Origin: Streptomyces sp. CB02009
GTDB lineage: Bacteria > Actinomycetota > Actinomycetes > Streptomycetales > Streptomycetaceae
Assembly: GCF_001905825.1 (NCBI RefSeq)
Contig: NZ_LIVV01000001.1
Coordinates: 475,299 to 539,298 of the forward strand
Length of the DNA stretch: 64,000 bases
Direction: 5' to 3'
A program made the position numbers and the translations under genes. The notes beneath the pieces were generated by a model. The model was given only the letters and a program-made list of their open reading frames with translations. It searched no databases and was not told the origin of the DNA. Of the stretch, positions 43,236 through 54,032 are shown in pieces. Numbering within the stretch: the first letter of the stretch is position 1; every line of letters begins with the position of its first letter.

Positions 43236-44021
43236 TCAACCGGAGGACGTGCGGGCGGCGCGCGGGCGCCGCCGGTGCGCCAGCCGCGACAGGGCGTTGT
43301 GCGGCCGCTCGTCGAGGAGCGTGCCCAGGATCCGCGAGCCGTCGCGGACCGTGCGGTGACGGACCGGCTCCTGGCGGCGCGGCCGTTCGACGCTGGGCAC
43401 CTCGGCGACCCGGAGGCCGTAGTGCAGGGCGTGGGTGACCAGTTCGGCGCCCAGCTCGACCCCGTCCTCGCGCAGGTCGAGGAGATCCACGAAGGAGCGC
43501 CGGAACGCGCAGAACCCGTACCAGAGATCCGTCAGGTTCTGGCCGTACATCCGGTGCGCGACCCGTAGCAGCGCGCGATGTCCGAGCCGGCGCGAAAGCG
43601 GATAGTCGGCGAAATCCCCACCCGCGATGAAGCGTGATCCCTTGACGAAGTCGTAACCGCTTTCCAGGTAGTGCAGATAGTGCGGGATCTCGTGCGGCGA
43701 CATGCTGCCGTCGGCATTCATCAGCACGACCAGATCACCCGTGGCCGCGAGCAGGCCCGCGTGCGGGATGTCGCCGCGCGAGGCGTCCCAGGGGCCGAGC
43801 CCGCGCACGGTGAGTCCCGGGCGGGCCCGGCGCTCGCCGGGCGGACCGCCGACCAGGACCACGTCCCCCACGCTCGACGGCACTTGGTCGAGGAGCAGGT
43901 CGAGACCCGGCCGCGGGTCCCCGCCGCCGGGGCGGACCGTGAGGACGAGACTCACCGCGGGCGTTCCGGGACCGGATGCGCGGTCGGTCGAACGGCGCAG
44001 GGGATGCGAATCGCTACTCAT
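43236..44021 (-). CDS. GT2 glycosyltransferase, DPM synthase-like
   Basis: 261 residues. ATG 44021 has GGAAGG eight bases upstream; a GTG at 44039 would swallow that site. It shows AVSLVLTVRPGGGDPRPGLD, the nucleotide-sugar DxD region VVLMNADGSMSPHEIPHYLH, SGYDFVKGSRFIAGGDFADY and NLTDLWYGFCAFRRSFVDLL, a pattern close to polyprenol-phosphate mannosyltransferases. It lacks C-terminal membrane helices. It lies upstream of the coupled glycan operon in the same direction, separated by 560 bp, and is divergent from the GH15 gene. Confidence 0.88.
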   Translation of the reverse strand: MSSDSHPLRRSTDRASGPGTPAVSLVLTVRPGGGDPRPGLDLLLDQVPSSVGDVVLVGGPPGERRARPGLTVRGLGPWDASRGDIPHAGLLAATGDLVVLMNADGSMSPHEIPHYLHYLESGYDFVKGSRFIAGGDFADYPLSRRLGHRALLRVAHRMYGQNLTDLWYGFCAFRRSFVDLLDLREDGVELGAELVTHALHYGLRVAEVPSVERPRRQEPVRHRTVRDGSRILGTLLDERPHNALSRLAHRRRPRAARTSSG

Positions 44022-44159
44022 AAGTACGGCCTTCCGCACGGAGAAACCCGCGAACTTCAGGATCCTGTCCCGTGGACGATGCCGTCAAGAAATCAGGAAG
44101 AATATGCGTGCCGCCACGAAACCATTCGCCTTCCCTCTGCACGAGAATTCCATCAGGCA

Positions 44160-44165
44160 TACAAT
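44160..44165 (+). promoter_or_regulatory. Candidate -10 box, leaderless GH15 gene
   Basis: TACAAT matches the consensus in five of six bases and ends six bases before the ATG at 44172. The gene has no ribosome site, so leaderless translation fits. Confidence 0.55.
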
Positions 44166-44171
44166 CCCGTC

Positions 44172-46013
44172 ATGGCAGGGCGAATTGAGGACTACGCCCT
44201 CGTCGGTGACCTGGAGACCGCGGCTCTCGTGGGGACCGACGGGTCCGTCGACTGGTGGTGCGCGCCGCGCTTCGACTCGCCCGCCTGCCTGGCGGCCCTG
44301 CTCGGCGACCCGGGGAACGGCCGGTGGCTCCTCGCCCCCGTCGGCAGGGCCCGCTGCACGCGCAGGAGTTACCGGGGCGACACCCTCGTCCTCGACACGG
44401 TCTGGGAATCCCTCACCGGAACCGTCCGCGTCACCGACTTCATGCCCCCGCGCTCCCCGAGCGAGGACGCCCCGCGCATCGTCCGCGTCGTCGAGGGGAT
44501 CGCCGGACGGGTGGACGTGCGCAGCGAGTTGAGGGTCCGCTTCCACCACGGCAGCATCGTTCCCTGGACCCGCTCGGTGGACCGCCGTACCGTCGCCTGG
44601 GTCGCCGGACCCGACGCCGCGTACCTGACCTGCGAACCCGGCGTCGAGCCCGTCGTCACCCCGGACCGCGCCACCGTCGACGTCACCGTCACCGCCGGCC
44701 GCCGCGTCTCCTTCGTCCTCGGCTGGCGCCCCTCGCACACCCCCGCGCCCGGCGCGGCCGCGCCCGCCGACCTCGACGCCGCCCTCACCCGCACCCTCGC
44801 CCTCTGGAACGACTGGGCCGCCGCCCTCCGTTACGAGGGCCCGGCGCGCGAGGCGGTCATCCGCTCCCTCCTCACCCTCAAGGCCCTCACCTACGCCCCG
44901 ACCGGCGGCATCGTCGCCGCGGCCACCGCCTCCCTCCCCGAGTCCCTCGGCGGGCAGCGCAATTGGGACTACCGCTTCTGCTGGCTGCGTGACTCCACGT
45001 TCACCCTCTCCTGCCTGCTGCGCGGCGGCTATCGCAGAGAGGCGCTCGCCTGGAAGGACTGGCTGGTCCGCGCCATCGCCGGCGACCCCGTCGACCTCCA
45101 GCCGCTGTACGGGGTCGAGGGGCAGCGGCAGTTGCCCGAGACGCACGCGGACTGGCTGCCGGGATACGAGAACTCACGCCCGGTCAGATTCGGCAACGCG
45201 GCCGTCGACCAGTTCCAGCTCGACATCTACGGCGAGGTGCTCAACACCGTCTACTCGGCCGTCCGGGCCGGCGTCGCCCTCGACGCCCCGGACTGGGCGC
45301 TGGTCGCCTCGCTCCTGGAGTACCTCGGCAAGCGCTGGCAGGAGCCGGACGAGGGCATCTGGGAAGTCCGCGGACCACGCCGCCACTTCGTCCACTCGAA
45401 GGTCATGGCCTGGGTCGGCGCCGACCGGGCGGTGCGCCTCGCCCGGGTCGCCGGGCTCCGCGGCTCGCTCAGGCACTGGCAGGCGCTGCGCAACGAACTG
45501 CGCGCCGAGATCTGCGCCCGGGGCTGGAGCGACGAACAGCAGTCCTTCACCCAGTACTACGGAAGCCACCAGGTCGACGCCACCGCCCTGCTGATCCCCC
45601 GGCTCGGCTTCCTCCCGGCCGGCGACCCCCGCGTGCTCGGCACCGTCAGGGCGATGGCACGGCTCGACGACCACGGATTCCTCCGCCGCTACGGCGACGT
45701 GCGGGACGGCGGGACGCACCAGCTCGACGACCTCGGCGGCACCGAAGGAGCCTTCGTCGCCTGCACGTTCTGGTACGCCGACGCGCTCGCCATGACCGGA
45801 CGCCCCGGCGAGGCCCGCGAGGTCTTCGAGCGGGTCCTCGACGTCTGCAACGACGTCGGCCTGCTCGCCGAGGAATGGGACCCGGTGAGCGGCCGTCAGC
45901 TGGGCAACATGCCCCAGGCGCTCAGCCATGTGGCCCTGGTGAACACGGCGTTCACGCTGTACGGGACCCGGCGCCACGACCGTACGGGGTCCCGCCATCT
46001 CGCTGTGGCATGA
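44172..46013 (+). CDS. GH15 family glucoamylase/trehalase-like enzyme
   Basis: 613 residues. The N-terminal beta-sandwich domain begins RIEDYALVGDLETAALVGTD with GSVDWWCAPRFDSP, typical of actinobacterial GH15 proteins. The (alpha/alpha)6 barrel follows from about residue 230: GGQRNWDYRFCWLRDSTFTL carries the substrate-binding Trp/Asp/Arg cluster, and EEWDPVSGRQLGNMPQALSH carries the catalytic base region. Mycobacterial members are alpha,alpha-trehalases; others are glucoamylases. No signal peptide, so it acts in the cytoplasm. It is divergent from the GT2 gene, which could hint at shared control with glycan synthesis. Confidence 0.9.
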   Translation: MAGRIEDYALVGDLETAALVGTDGSVDWWCAPRFDSPACLAALLGDPGNGRWLLAPVGRARCTRRSYRGDTLVLDTVWESLTGTVRVTDFMPPRSPSEDAPRIVRVVEGIAGRVDVRSELRVRFHHGSIVPWTRSVDRRTVAWVAGPDAAYLTCEPGVEPVVTPDRATVDVTVTAGRRVSFVLGWRPSHTPAPGAAAPADLDAALTRTLALWNDWAAALRYEGPAREAVIRSLLTLKALTYAPTGGIVAAATASLPESLGGQRNWDYRFCWLRDSTFTLSCLLRGGYRREALAWKDWLVRAIAGDPVDLQPLYGVEGQRQLPETHADWLPGYENSRPVRFGNAAVDQFQLDIYGEVLNTVYSAVRAGVALDAPDWALVASLLEYLGKRWQEPDEGIWEVRGPRRHFVHSKVMAWVGADRAVRLARVAGLRGSLRHWQALRNELRAEICARGWSDEQQSFTQYYGSHQVDATALLIPRLGFLPAGDPRVLGTVRAMARLDDHGFLRRYGDVRDGGTHQLDDLGGTEGAFVACTFWYADALAMTGRPGEAREVFERVLDVCNDVGLLAEEWDPVSGRQLGNMPQALSHVALVNTAFTLYGTRRHDRTGSRHLAVA

Positions 46014-46068
46014 TCGCGCCCACCCAGGGTGCCCGCCGGGCACGCTCCGGGAGTTCAGGGGGTGGAAC

Positions 46069-46359
46069 ATGTCGTGGTCCGTGGTCGTGCCGAGCGTCCT
46101 CGGCGCGCTGCTCGTCGCCGGAGGCGTGGCGGCGATCCGGAACGGCTGGATCCTGCCGTTCCAGCGGCGCCGCGTGTACCGCACCCGGCTCTTCGGCTGG
46201 GCACAGCTGGTGCTGGCGGCGGCCTTCGCCGCCCAGGTGGCCGGGCAGCTCCTCGACGAGGGGGAGGCCCGCCTCGTCCCCGGACTCGTCGCCCTCTTCG
46301 CCCTGCTCGGCGGACTCGTCCTCGCGGTCCTGGCGCAGCGCCCGAGTCCGGACCGCTGA
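46069..46359 (+). CDS. Small membrane protein of unknown function
   Basis: 96 residues with AGGGGGTGG upstream of the ATG. Three hydrophobic segments: VVPSVLGALLVAGGVAAI, GWAQLVLAAAFAAQVAGQLL and VPGLVALFALLGGLVLAVLA. The last two are separated by the short acidic loop DEGEARL. I do not recognise a family. It lies 55 bp after the GH15 gene and 169 bp before a PAP2 phosphatase gene on the same strand. Its stop codon lies in a 20-bp repeat described separately. Confidence 0.75.
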   Translation: MSWSVVVPSVLGALLVAGGVAAIRNGWILPFQRRRVYRTRLFGWAQLVLAAAFAAQVAGQLLDEGEARLVPGLVALFALLGGLVLAVLAQRPSPDR

Positions 46360-46409
46360 GCCGAGGGCCGGCGGGCTGAGCCGACCCCCGGACCGGTGAG
46401 CCGAGGGCC
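46350..46409 (+). repeat. 20-bp direct repeat over and after a stop codon
   Basis: Two copies of GGACCGCTGAGCCGAGGGCC that differ at one base (46350-46369 and 46390-46409), 40 bp apart. The first copy contains the stop codon of the preceding gene. Probably a local duplication. Confidence 0.8.
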
Positions 46410-46528
46410 CCAGCCGTCGGGCCCGCCTTCGTCGTCTGACCCGCGCCGCCCCGCCGCGCCGTCCCCGGCGCGTTTCGTTCGGGTGCGCCCAGCGGGCGGG
46501 GCCGCCGCGCGTGGGTTCGAATCGGGGC

Positions 46529-49862
<3,334 letters not shown>

Positions 49863-49870
49863 CGCGGCAC

Positions 49871-49889
49871 GGGAGGCCCACCGCCTCCC
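49871..49889 (+). terminator. Terminator-like hairpin after icd
   Basis: GGGAGGC and GCCTCCC pair perfectly over 7 bp around a five-base loop, starting 9 bases after the icd stop codon. Confidence 0.6.
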
Positions 49890-49992
49890 ACGCCCCGTCC
49901 GGCACACCCGTGGCGCCGCCCCGGACGGAACTCTTCCGACCGGGGCGGTCCCGTCGGTGGCGCATCCGCCGTCCGGGTGTGAACCTGGATGG

Positions 49993-50283
49993 ATGAGCTG
50001 GGCATCTTGGACGACCGCCGGTGTCTACACCGGGCGAGGTGGGGTGCTGACCGTCGAGGCCGGAGTCGTCACGGGCGATCTGACCGTGCACACGACCTGG
50101 GCCGAGAACGAGGCACGCGTGGCCGTGCAGTACAGCGGCGCGTCCGACTGGTTCACCATGTCGGGCAGTCCCGTTCCGTGCGCGTCGGAGGAGGAGAGCC
50201 GCGATCTGCACGACGCCGTCGTGGCCGCCGTCCGGGAGGGCAGCGGGGCCACGGTCCCGACCCTGCCCGTACCCCCGCGGTGA
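49993..50283 (+). CDS. Small hypothetical protein
   Basis: 96 residues from the ATG at 49993, beginning [20 protein letters not shown]. It has no membrane segment or signal sequence and looks like one small mixed alpha/beta domain with a C-terminal acidic helix ([20 protein letters not shown]) and a Pro-rich tail. GC in third positions is high and the length is conserved-looking, so it is probably real, but I do not recognise the family. It lies between icd and the ECF sigma-CAP gene. An earlier in-frame start at 49957 cannot be excluded. Confidence 0.6.
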   Translation: MSWASWTTAGVYTGRGGVLTVEAGVVTGDLTVHTTWAENEARVAVQYSGASDWFTMSGSPVPCASEEESRDLHDAVVAAVREGSGATVPTLPVPPR

Positions 50284-50304
50284 TGGACGCCGGCGCCGAT
50301 CACC

Positions 50305-50317
50305 GATAAGTGTTATC
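50305..50317 (+). promoter_or_regulatory. Candidate control motif upstream of the ECF sigma-CAP gene
   Basis: GATAAGTGTTATC: arms GATAA and TTATC around GTG. The core AAGTGTTA (50308-50315) recurs, in the same orientation relative to the gene, upstream of the convergent CAP gene. It ends 65 bases before the ATG. Confidence 0.5.
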
Positions 50318-50380
50318 CCTCCCTCGCCCACGGGTCTCCGAACCACGGGGGACTCGCACCAGGGATGAGGGAGCAGATCC

Positions 50381-51940
50381 ATGCACAGCGACGAGCGCCG
50401 CACCACCGCGCTGGTGGAAGCCGCCAGGGCCGGTGACGCGCACGCCAGGGACGCGCTGGTCCGCGCCTACCTGCCCCTCGTCCACAACATCGTCGGCCGG
50501 GCCCTCGACGGCCATGCAGACACCGACGACATCGTCCAGGAGACGATGGTCCGCGCCCTCGACGGCCTGACGGGCCTCCGGGACCCTGACCGGTTCCGGT
50601 CCTGGCTCGTCGCCATCGCCATGAACGGGATCCGCCGCCGCTGGCGCGAACGCCAGCAGGCACCCGTCTCCGGACTCGACCGGGCCACCGACCTCGCCGA
50701 CCCGGCCGCCGGCGACTTCACCGAGGTCACCATCCTCCGGCTCGGTCTGTCGGGACAGCGCCGCGACGTGGCCCGCGCCACCCGCTGGCTCGACGAGGAC
50801 GACCGGGAACTGCTCGCCCTGTGGTGGCTGGAGGCCGCGGGCGAGCTGACCCGCGCCGAGCTCGCCGAGGGCCTCGGCGGGATATCCCCGCAGCACGCCG
50901 CCGTCCGCGTCCAGCGGATGAAGGAACGCCTGGAGACCGGCCGCACCGTCGTCCGCGCCCTCGACGCCGTGCCGATCTGCCCCGACCTCGCCGAGACCGT
51001 CGCGGCCTGGGACGGCCGTCCCTCCCCGCTCTGGCGCAAACGCGTCGCCCGCCACGTACGGACCTGCACCGCCTGTACGGCTAGGGTCACCGGCCGCAGC
51101 GGCCTCGCCCCCGTCGAAGGGCTGCTCGTCGGCCTCGGCCTCGTACCCCCGCTGGTGACCGGTCTCGCGGACGGCCCCACCGCCGCACCCGTCGCCCTCG
51201 ACACGGTGGCGTCCGACACGGCCGTCCCTGCCCCCGGCACCTCCGCGGCGCAGCCGCCCGGGACCGACGGGACCGCACCGGCCCACGGCGTCCCCGACGG
51301 CGTCACCCGGTGGACACCGCTGCGCCGGGCCGGGGTCGCCGGAGCCGCGGCCGTCGCCGTCCTCGGCGCCGTCGCCCTCCTCGTACCCCAGCAGCCGCAC
51401 GCGCGCATGGCGCCGGGCAGCCCGGTCGCCGCGCCCCCGGCGACCCCCGCCCCGACGACGCCCCCGCCGTCGCCGACCCCCACCCGCGCCGCCACCCCCA
51501 CGCCGACGACCGCGCCCCCGACCCCGCGCCGCACCCCGCGTCCCACTCCGGCGCCCACGAGGGAAGAGCGGGTGACCGGACTCGTCAACCAGCTGCGGGC
51601 GAAGGCGGGTTGCGCCCCGCTGCGCATCGACCCCCGGCTCACCGAGGCGGCCCGCGGCTACGCCCGCGACATGGCCGCGCGCGGCTACTTCGGACACGCC
51701 AGCCCCGAGGGCGAGTTCGCGGACACCCGGATCACCGCCGCCGGCTACGCCTGGAGCGCCTGGGCCGAGAACCTGGACCAGGGCACGGCCGACCCGGCGT
51801 CCGTCGTCGACGACTGGACGGACGGTTCGATGCACGAGGAGAACATGCTCGACTGCCGGTACCGGGACACCGGAGTGGCGTCGGCGCCCGGTCCCGGCGG
51901 CACGGTCTGGGTGCAGAAGCTCGCCGCTCCCGCCTCCTGA
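50381..51940 (+). CDS. ECF sigma factor fused to membrane helix and extracellular CAP domain
   Basis: 519 residues with AGGGAG upstream of ATG 50381. Residues 10-90: sigma region 2 (AYLPLVHNIVGRALDGHADT, then DDIVQETMVRALDGL). Residues 140-195: sigma region 4 (LTRAELAEGLGGISPQHAAV). Residues 225-232: HxxxCxxC zinc-type motif (HVRTCTAC). About 319-338: membrane helix ([20 protein letters not shown]). Then a Pro/Thr-rich stalk, and from about residue 395 to the end an SCP/CAP domain (VTGLVNQLRAKAGCAPLRID, YAWSAWAENLDQG). Thus a transcription factor, an anti-sigma-like zinc module and an outside sensor domain are in one chain. ECF groups with C-terminal extracellular extensions are known; a CAP extension is not one I recall. 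Release by proteolysis is a reasonable guess. Confidence 0.9.
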   Translation: MHSDERRTTALVEAARAGDAHARDALVRAYLPLVHNIVGRALDGHADTDDIVQETMVRALDGLTGLRDPDRFRSWLVAIAMNGIRRRWRERQQAPVSGLDRATDLADPAAGDFTEVTILRLGLSGQRRDVARATRWLDEDDRELLALWWLEAAGELTRAELAEGLGGISPQHAAVRVQRMKERLETGRTVVRALDAVPICPDLAETVAAWDGRPSPLWRKRVARHVRTCTACTARVTGRSGLAPVEGLLVGLGLVPPLVTGLADGPTAAPVALDTVASDTAVPAPGTSAAQPPGTDGTAPAHGVPDGVTRWTPLRRAGVAGAAAVAVLGAVALLVPQQPHARMAPGSPVAAPPATPAPTTPPPSPTPTRAATPTPTTAPPTPRRTPRPTPAPTREERVTGLVNQLRAKAGCAPLRIDPRLTEAARGYARDMAARGYFGHASPEGEFADTRITAAGYAWSAWAENLDQGTADPASVVDDWTDGSMHEENMLDCRYRDTGVASAPGPGGTVWVQKLAAPAS

Positions 51941-51956
51941 CCGGGGGGTCGGCCGC

Positions 51957-52805
51957 TCAGCGCCTGGCACCGAAGTTCTGCACCCACCACGGGCCGTTGG
52001 CCGTCAGCGTCACGCCGACGCCGATGTCCTTGAACGAGCAGTTGAGGATGTTCGCCCGGTGGCCGGGACTGTCCATCCAGTCCTCCATCGCCCTGGCCGG
52101 GGTCTTCGGCCCGCGGTGGATGTTCTCCCCCCAGGTCGACCAGGCGTACCCGGCGCCGGTCATCCGGTCGCCCGCGTCGCGGCCCTCCGGGTCGTCGTGC
52201 TCGTAGTAGTCACGGGAGGACATGTCGTCGGCGTGGCCCTGGGCGGCGGTTCGCAGATGGTTCTCGGAGTGCAGCGGGCCGCAACCGGTCTTCTCCCGCT
52301 CGGCGTTGGCGAGCGCGATGACGTCCCGGACGTACCGTGTTGCCTTGCCCGCCGGTGCCTCCGCCACGGGGGCCGCGCCCTGCTGTTCCTGTCGGCGCTC
52401 CTGGGGCCGCGCCGGTCGCGGCTGTTCCGCGGCCTGTCCGGGCGGGGGCTCCGGCTGCCGCTCGAACTCCGCCTTCGGAGGTGCCGCCGGTGGGGGCGCC
52501 TCCGGCGCGGAGCCGGCCGGTGCCGTACCCGCCGCACGGGGGGTGGGCGCGGTGGCGGCCGAGGGCGCGGCGGTCGTCCCGCCGGTGCCGAGGGAGGAGA
52601 CGTACATCCCGGTGACCACCGTCAGGACGGCGGCCACGGACCCGGCGAGGGTGACGGCGGTCCGGAACGACGGCCGGCGGGCGGCGCGCCGCCCCGCTCC
52701 GCCGCGCTTGCGGTGCCGCCCGCCCGCGCGTGCGGCCGAGACGTCCGCCGGGTGCGGGGTGGGTTCAGAGGTGCCGGGGTGACCGGGACGGTCCTGGTGC
52801 CGCAT
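51957..52805 (-). CDS. Membrane-anchored or secreted CAP (SCP-like) domain protein
   Basis: 282 residues from ATG 52805 with GCGGAG upstream. A basic cytoplasmic N-terminus of about 45 residues, one hydrophobic helix at about 48-70 (AVTLAGSVAAVLTVVTGMYV), a Pro/Ala/Gln-rich stalk and a C-terminal CAP domain from about residue 155 (VIALANAEREKTGCGPLHSE, YAWSTWGENIHRG, WMDSPGHRANILNCSFKDIG). The histidine and glutamate of the CAP cavity (SPGHRANIL, GENI) are present. It converges on the ECF sigma-CAP gene with 16 bp between stops, and the two CAP domains are clearly related. It is probably a target of that sigma factor. Confidence 0.9.
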   Translation of the reverse strand: MRHQDRPGHPGTSEPTPHPADVSAARAGGRHRKRGGAGRRAARRPSFRTAVTLAGSVAAVLTVVTGMYVSSLGTGGTTAAPSAATAPTPRAAGTAPAGSAPEAPPPAAPPKAEFERQPEPPPGQAAEQPRPARPQERRQEQQGAAPVAEAPAGKATRYVRDVIALANAEREKTGCGPLHSENHLRTAAQGHADDMSSRDYYEHDDPEGRDAGDRMTGAGYAWSTWGENIHRGPKTPARAMEDWMDSPGHRANILNCSFKDIGVGVTLTANGPWWVQNFGARR

Positions 52806-52870
52806 GGAGCTCCGCTCTCTCGCCGTGGTCGCGTACGGTCCGGCGCTGGGGAGAGCCACCGGGGCGACGG

Positions 52871-52884
52871 CGGTAACACTTTCC
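52871..52884 (-). promoter_or_regulatory. Second copy of the AAGTGTTA motif, upstream of the CAP gene
   Basis: On the minus strand GGAAAGTGTTACCG, with core AAGTGTTA at 52881-52874, ends 68 bases before the CAP start. The ECF sigma-CAP gene has the same core 65 bases before its start. TCGCCC follows in both, 6-8 bases further on. Confidence 0.5.
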
Positions 52885-52908
52885 GGCCCCGGCCACCCCG
52901 ACACTCCT

Positions 52909-52943
52909 CGTCAACCTGACGCGTCAACCTCGCGCGTCAACCT
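52909..52943. repeat. Three 13-bp-spaced direct repeats
   Basis: CGTCAACCT occurs at 52909, 52922 and 52935, exactly 13 bp apart. On the minus strand it reads AGGTTGACG, so each copy contains a TTGACG hexamer. They lie upstream of the CAP gene and downstream of the universal stress protein gene. Confidence 0.85.
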
Positions 52944-52956
52944 GTATCGCACCCTG

Positions 52957-53829
52957 TCAGCCCTGCGGGACGACCGCCACCGGACACGGCGCGAGATGCA
53001 GGGCCGCGTGCGCCACGGAACCGATGCGCGGCCCGACGGCGCCCCGCTTGGCCCGCCGGCCGACCACGAGGAGCTGGGCGGCCCCCGAGGCGGAGAGCAG
53101 CACCTGCCCGGCGCTGCCCAGCTCGACGTGCTCGGTGACCGGCACGTCGGGGTAGCGCTCGCGCCAGGGCGCGAGGGCCTCGCGCAAGGACTTCTCCTCG
53201 TACGGGACCAGCCCGCCGGCCTCGTCGGCGAGGCGCATCGACGCCGGGCTGTACGCGTACAGCGCCGGCAGGCTCCACGCCCGCACGGCCCGTACGGACG
53301 CCCCGCGCGCGGCGGCGGTCGCGAAGGCGAAGCCCAGCGCGGCGGCGCTGTCCTCCGGGTCTCCGAGCTGCCCGACGAGCACGTGCCCGGTGGGCGGTTC
53401 GGCCGGATCGCCGTCGCGGGAGCGGACGGCCACCACGGGGCGGGTGGCGTCGGCGATGATCTGCTGGCCGTACGAGCCGAGCAGGAACCCGGCGACGGCC
53501 CCGTGCCCGCGCGAGCCGATGACGAGCATCTCGGCCCGCTCCGCGGCGCCGAGCAGCGCGGCGACCGGCGTATCGGTCAGCACCTCCGCGGTGACGGTGA
53601 GCTTCGGATAGCGCTGCCCGATCGTGGCCTCCGCCTCGCGCAGGACCGCGTCCGCGACGCGTTCCTGGCTCGCGCGGTCCTGGACCAGGGGGAGGTCGAT
53701 CGGTTCCCAGCGCCACGCGTGCGCGAGCCGTAGCGGGAGGTCCCGGTGGAGCGCCTCGCGGGCGGCCCAGTCCGCCGCGGCGAGGCTCTCCGGGGATCCG
53801 TCCACCCCTGCGACGATCTCACGACTCAT
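52957..53829 (-). CDS. Universal stress protein with tandem UspA domains
   Basis: 290 residues, two Usp domains in tandem. The first begins MSREIVAGVDGSPESLAAAD and has the ATP-binding motif GSRGHGAVAGFLLGSYGQQ; the second starts near GHVLVGQLGDPEDSAAALGF and ends with GRRAKRGAVGPRIGSVAHAA. ATP binding is therefore likely in both halves. Streptomycetes carry many such proteins, induced in dormancy or low oxygen, where they act as signalling or ATP-buffering factors. ATG 53829 has GGAGG upstream. It is downstream of the flavoenzyme gene but separated by a strong hairpin, so it probably has its own promoter. Confidence 0.92.
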   Translation of the reverse strand: MSREIVAGVDGSPESLAAADWAAREALHRDLPLRLAHAWRWEPIDLPLVQDRASQERVADAVLREAEATIGQRYPKLTVTAEVLTDTPVAALLGAAERAEMLVIGSRGHGAVAGFLLGSYGQQIIADATRPVVAVRSRDGDPAEPPTGHVLVGQLGDPEDSAAALGFAFATAAARGASVRAVRAWSLPALYAYSPASMRLADEAGGLVPYEEKSLREALAPWRERYPDVPVTEHVELGSAGQVLLSASGAAQLLVVGRRAKRGAVGPRIGSVAHAALHLAPCPVAVVPQG

Positions 53830-53861
53830 CAGGCTGCCTCCGTGGGTTGCCGTGTCGGGCC

Positions 53862-53915
53862 CGCCGGACGGCCGGACCCCGCAGCTCCCAGCTTGGGCCC
53901 TTCGGCCGTCCGGCG
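53862..53915. promoter_or_regulatory. 13-bp inverted repeat upstream of the Usp gene
   Basis: CGCCGGACGGCCG (53862-53874) and CGGCCGTCCGGCG (53903-53915) are perfect complements with 28 bp between. It begins 33 bp upstream of the Usp start and could be an operator pair or a leader hairpin. Confidence 0.45.
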
Positions 53916-53972
53916 TGAGGGCCGGACGTCCCGACATGCCGGTCCGTCCGTCCCTTCGTCCCCGCCGGGACG

Positions 53973-54013
53973 CCGTGTCGCCCCGCCCCCTCGGTGGGTG
54001 CGGGGCGACACGG
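53973..54013 (-). terminator. Strong hairpin after the flavoenzyme gene
   Basis: CCGTGTCGCCCCGC (53973-53986) and GCGGGGCGACACGG (54000-54013) form a perfect 14-bp stem with a 13-base loop, 19 bases after the stop on the minus strand. Confidence 0.8.
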
Positions 54014-54032
54014 CCGGGGCGGGCCCGCCCCG

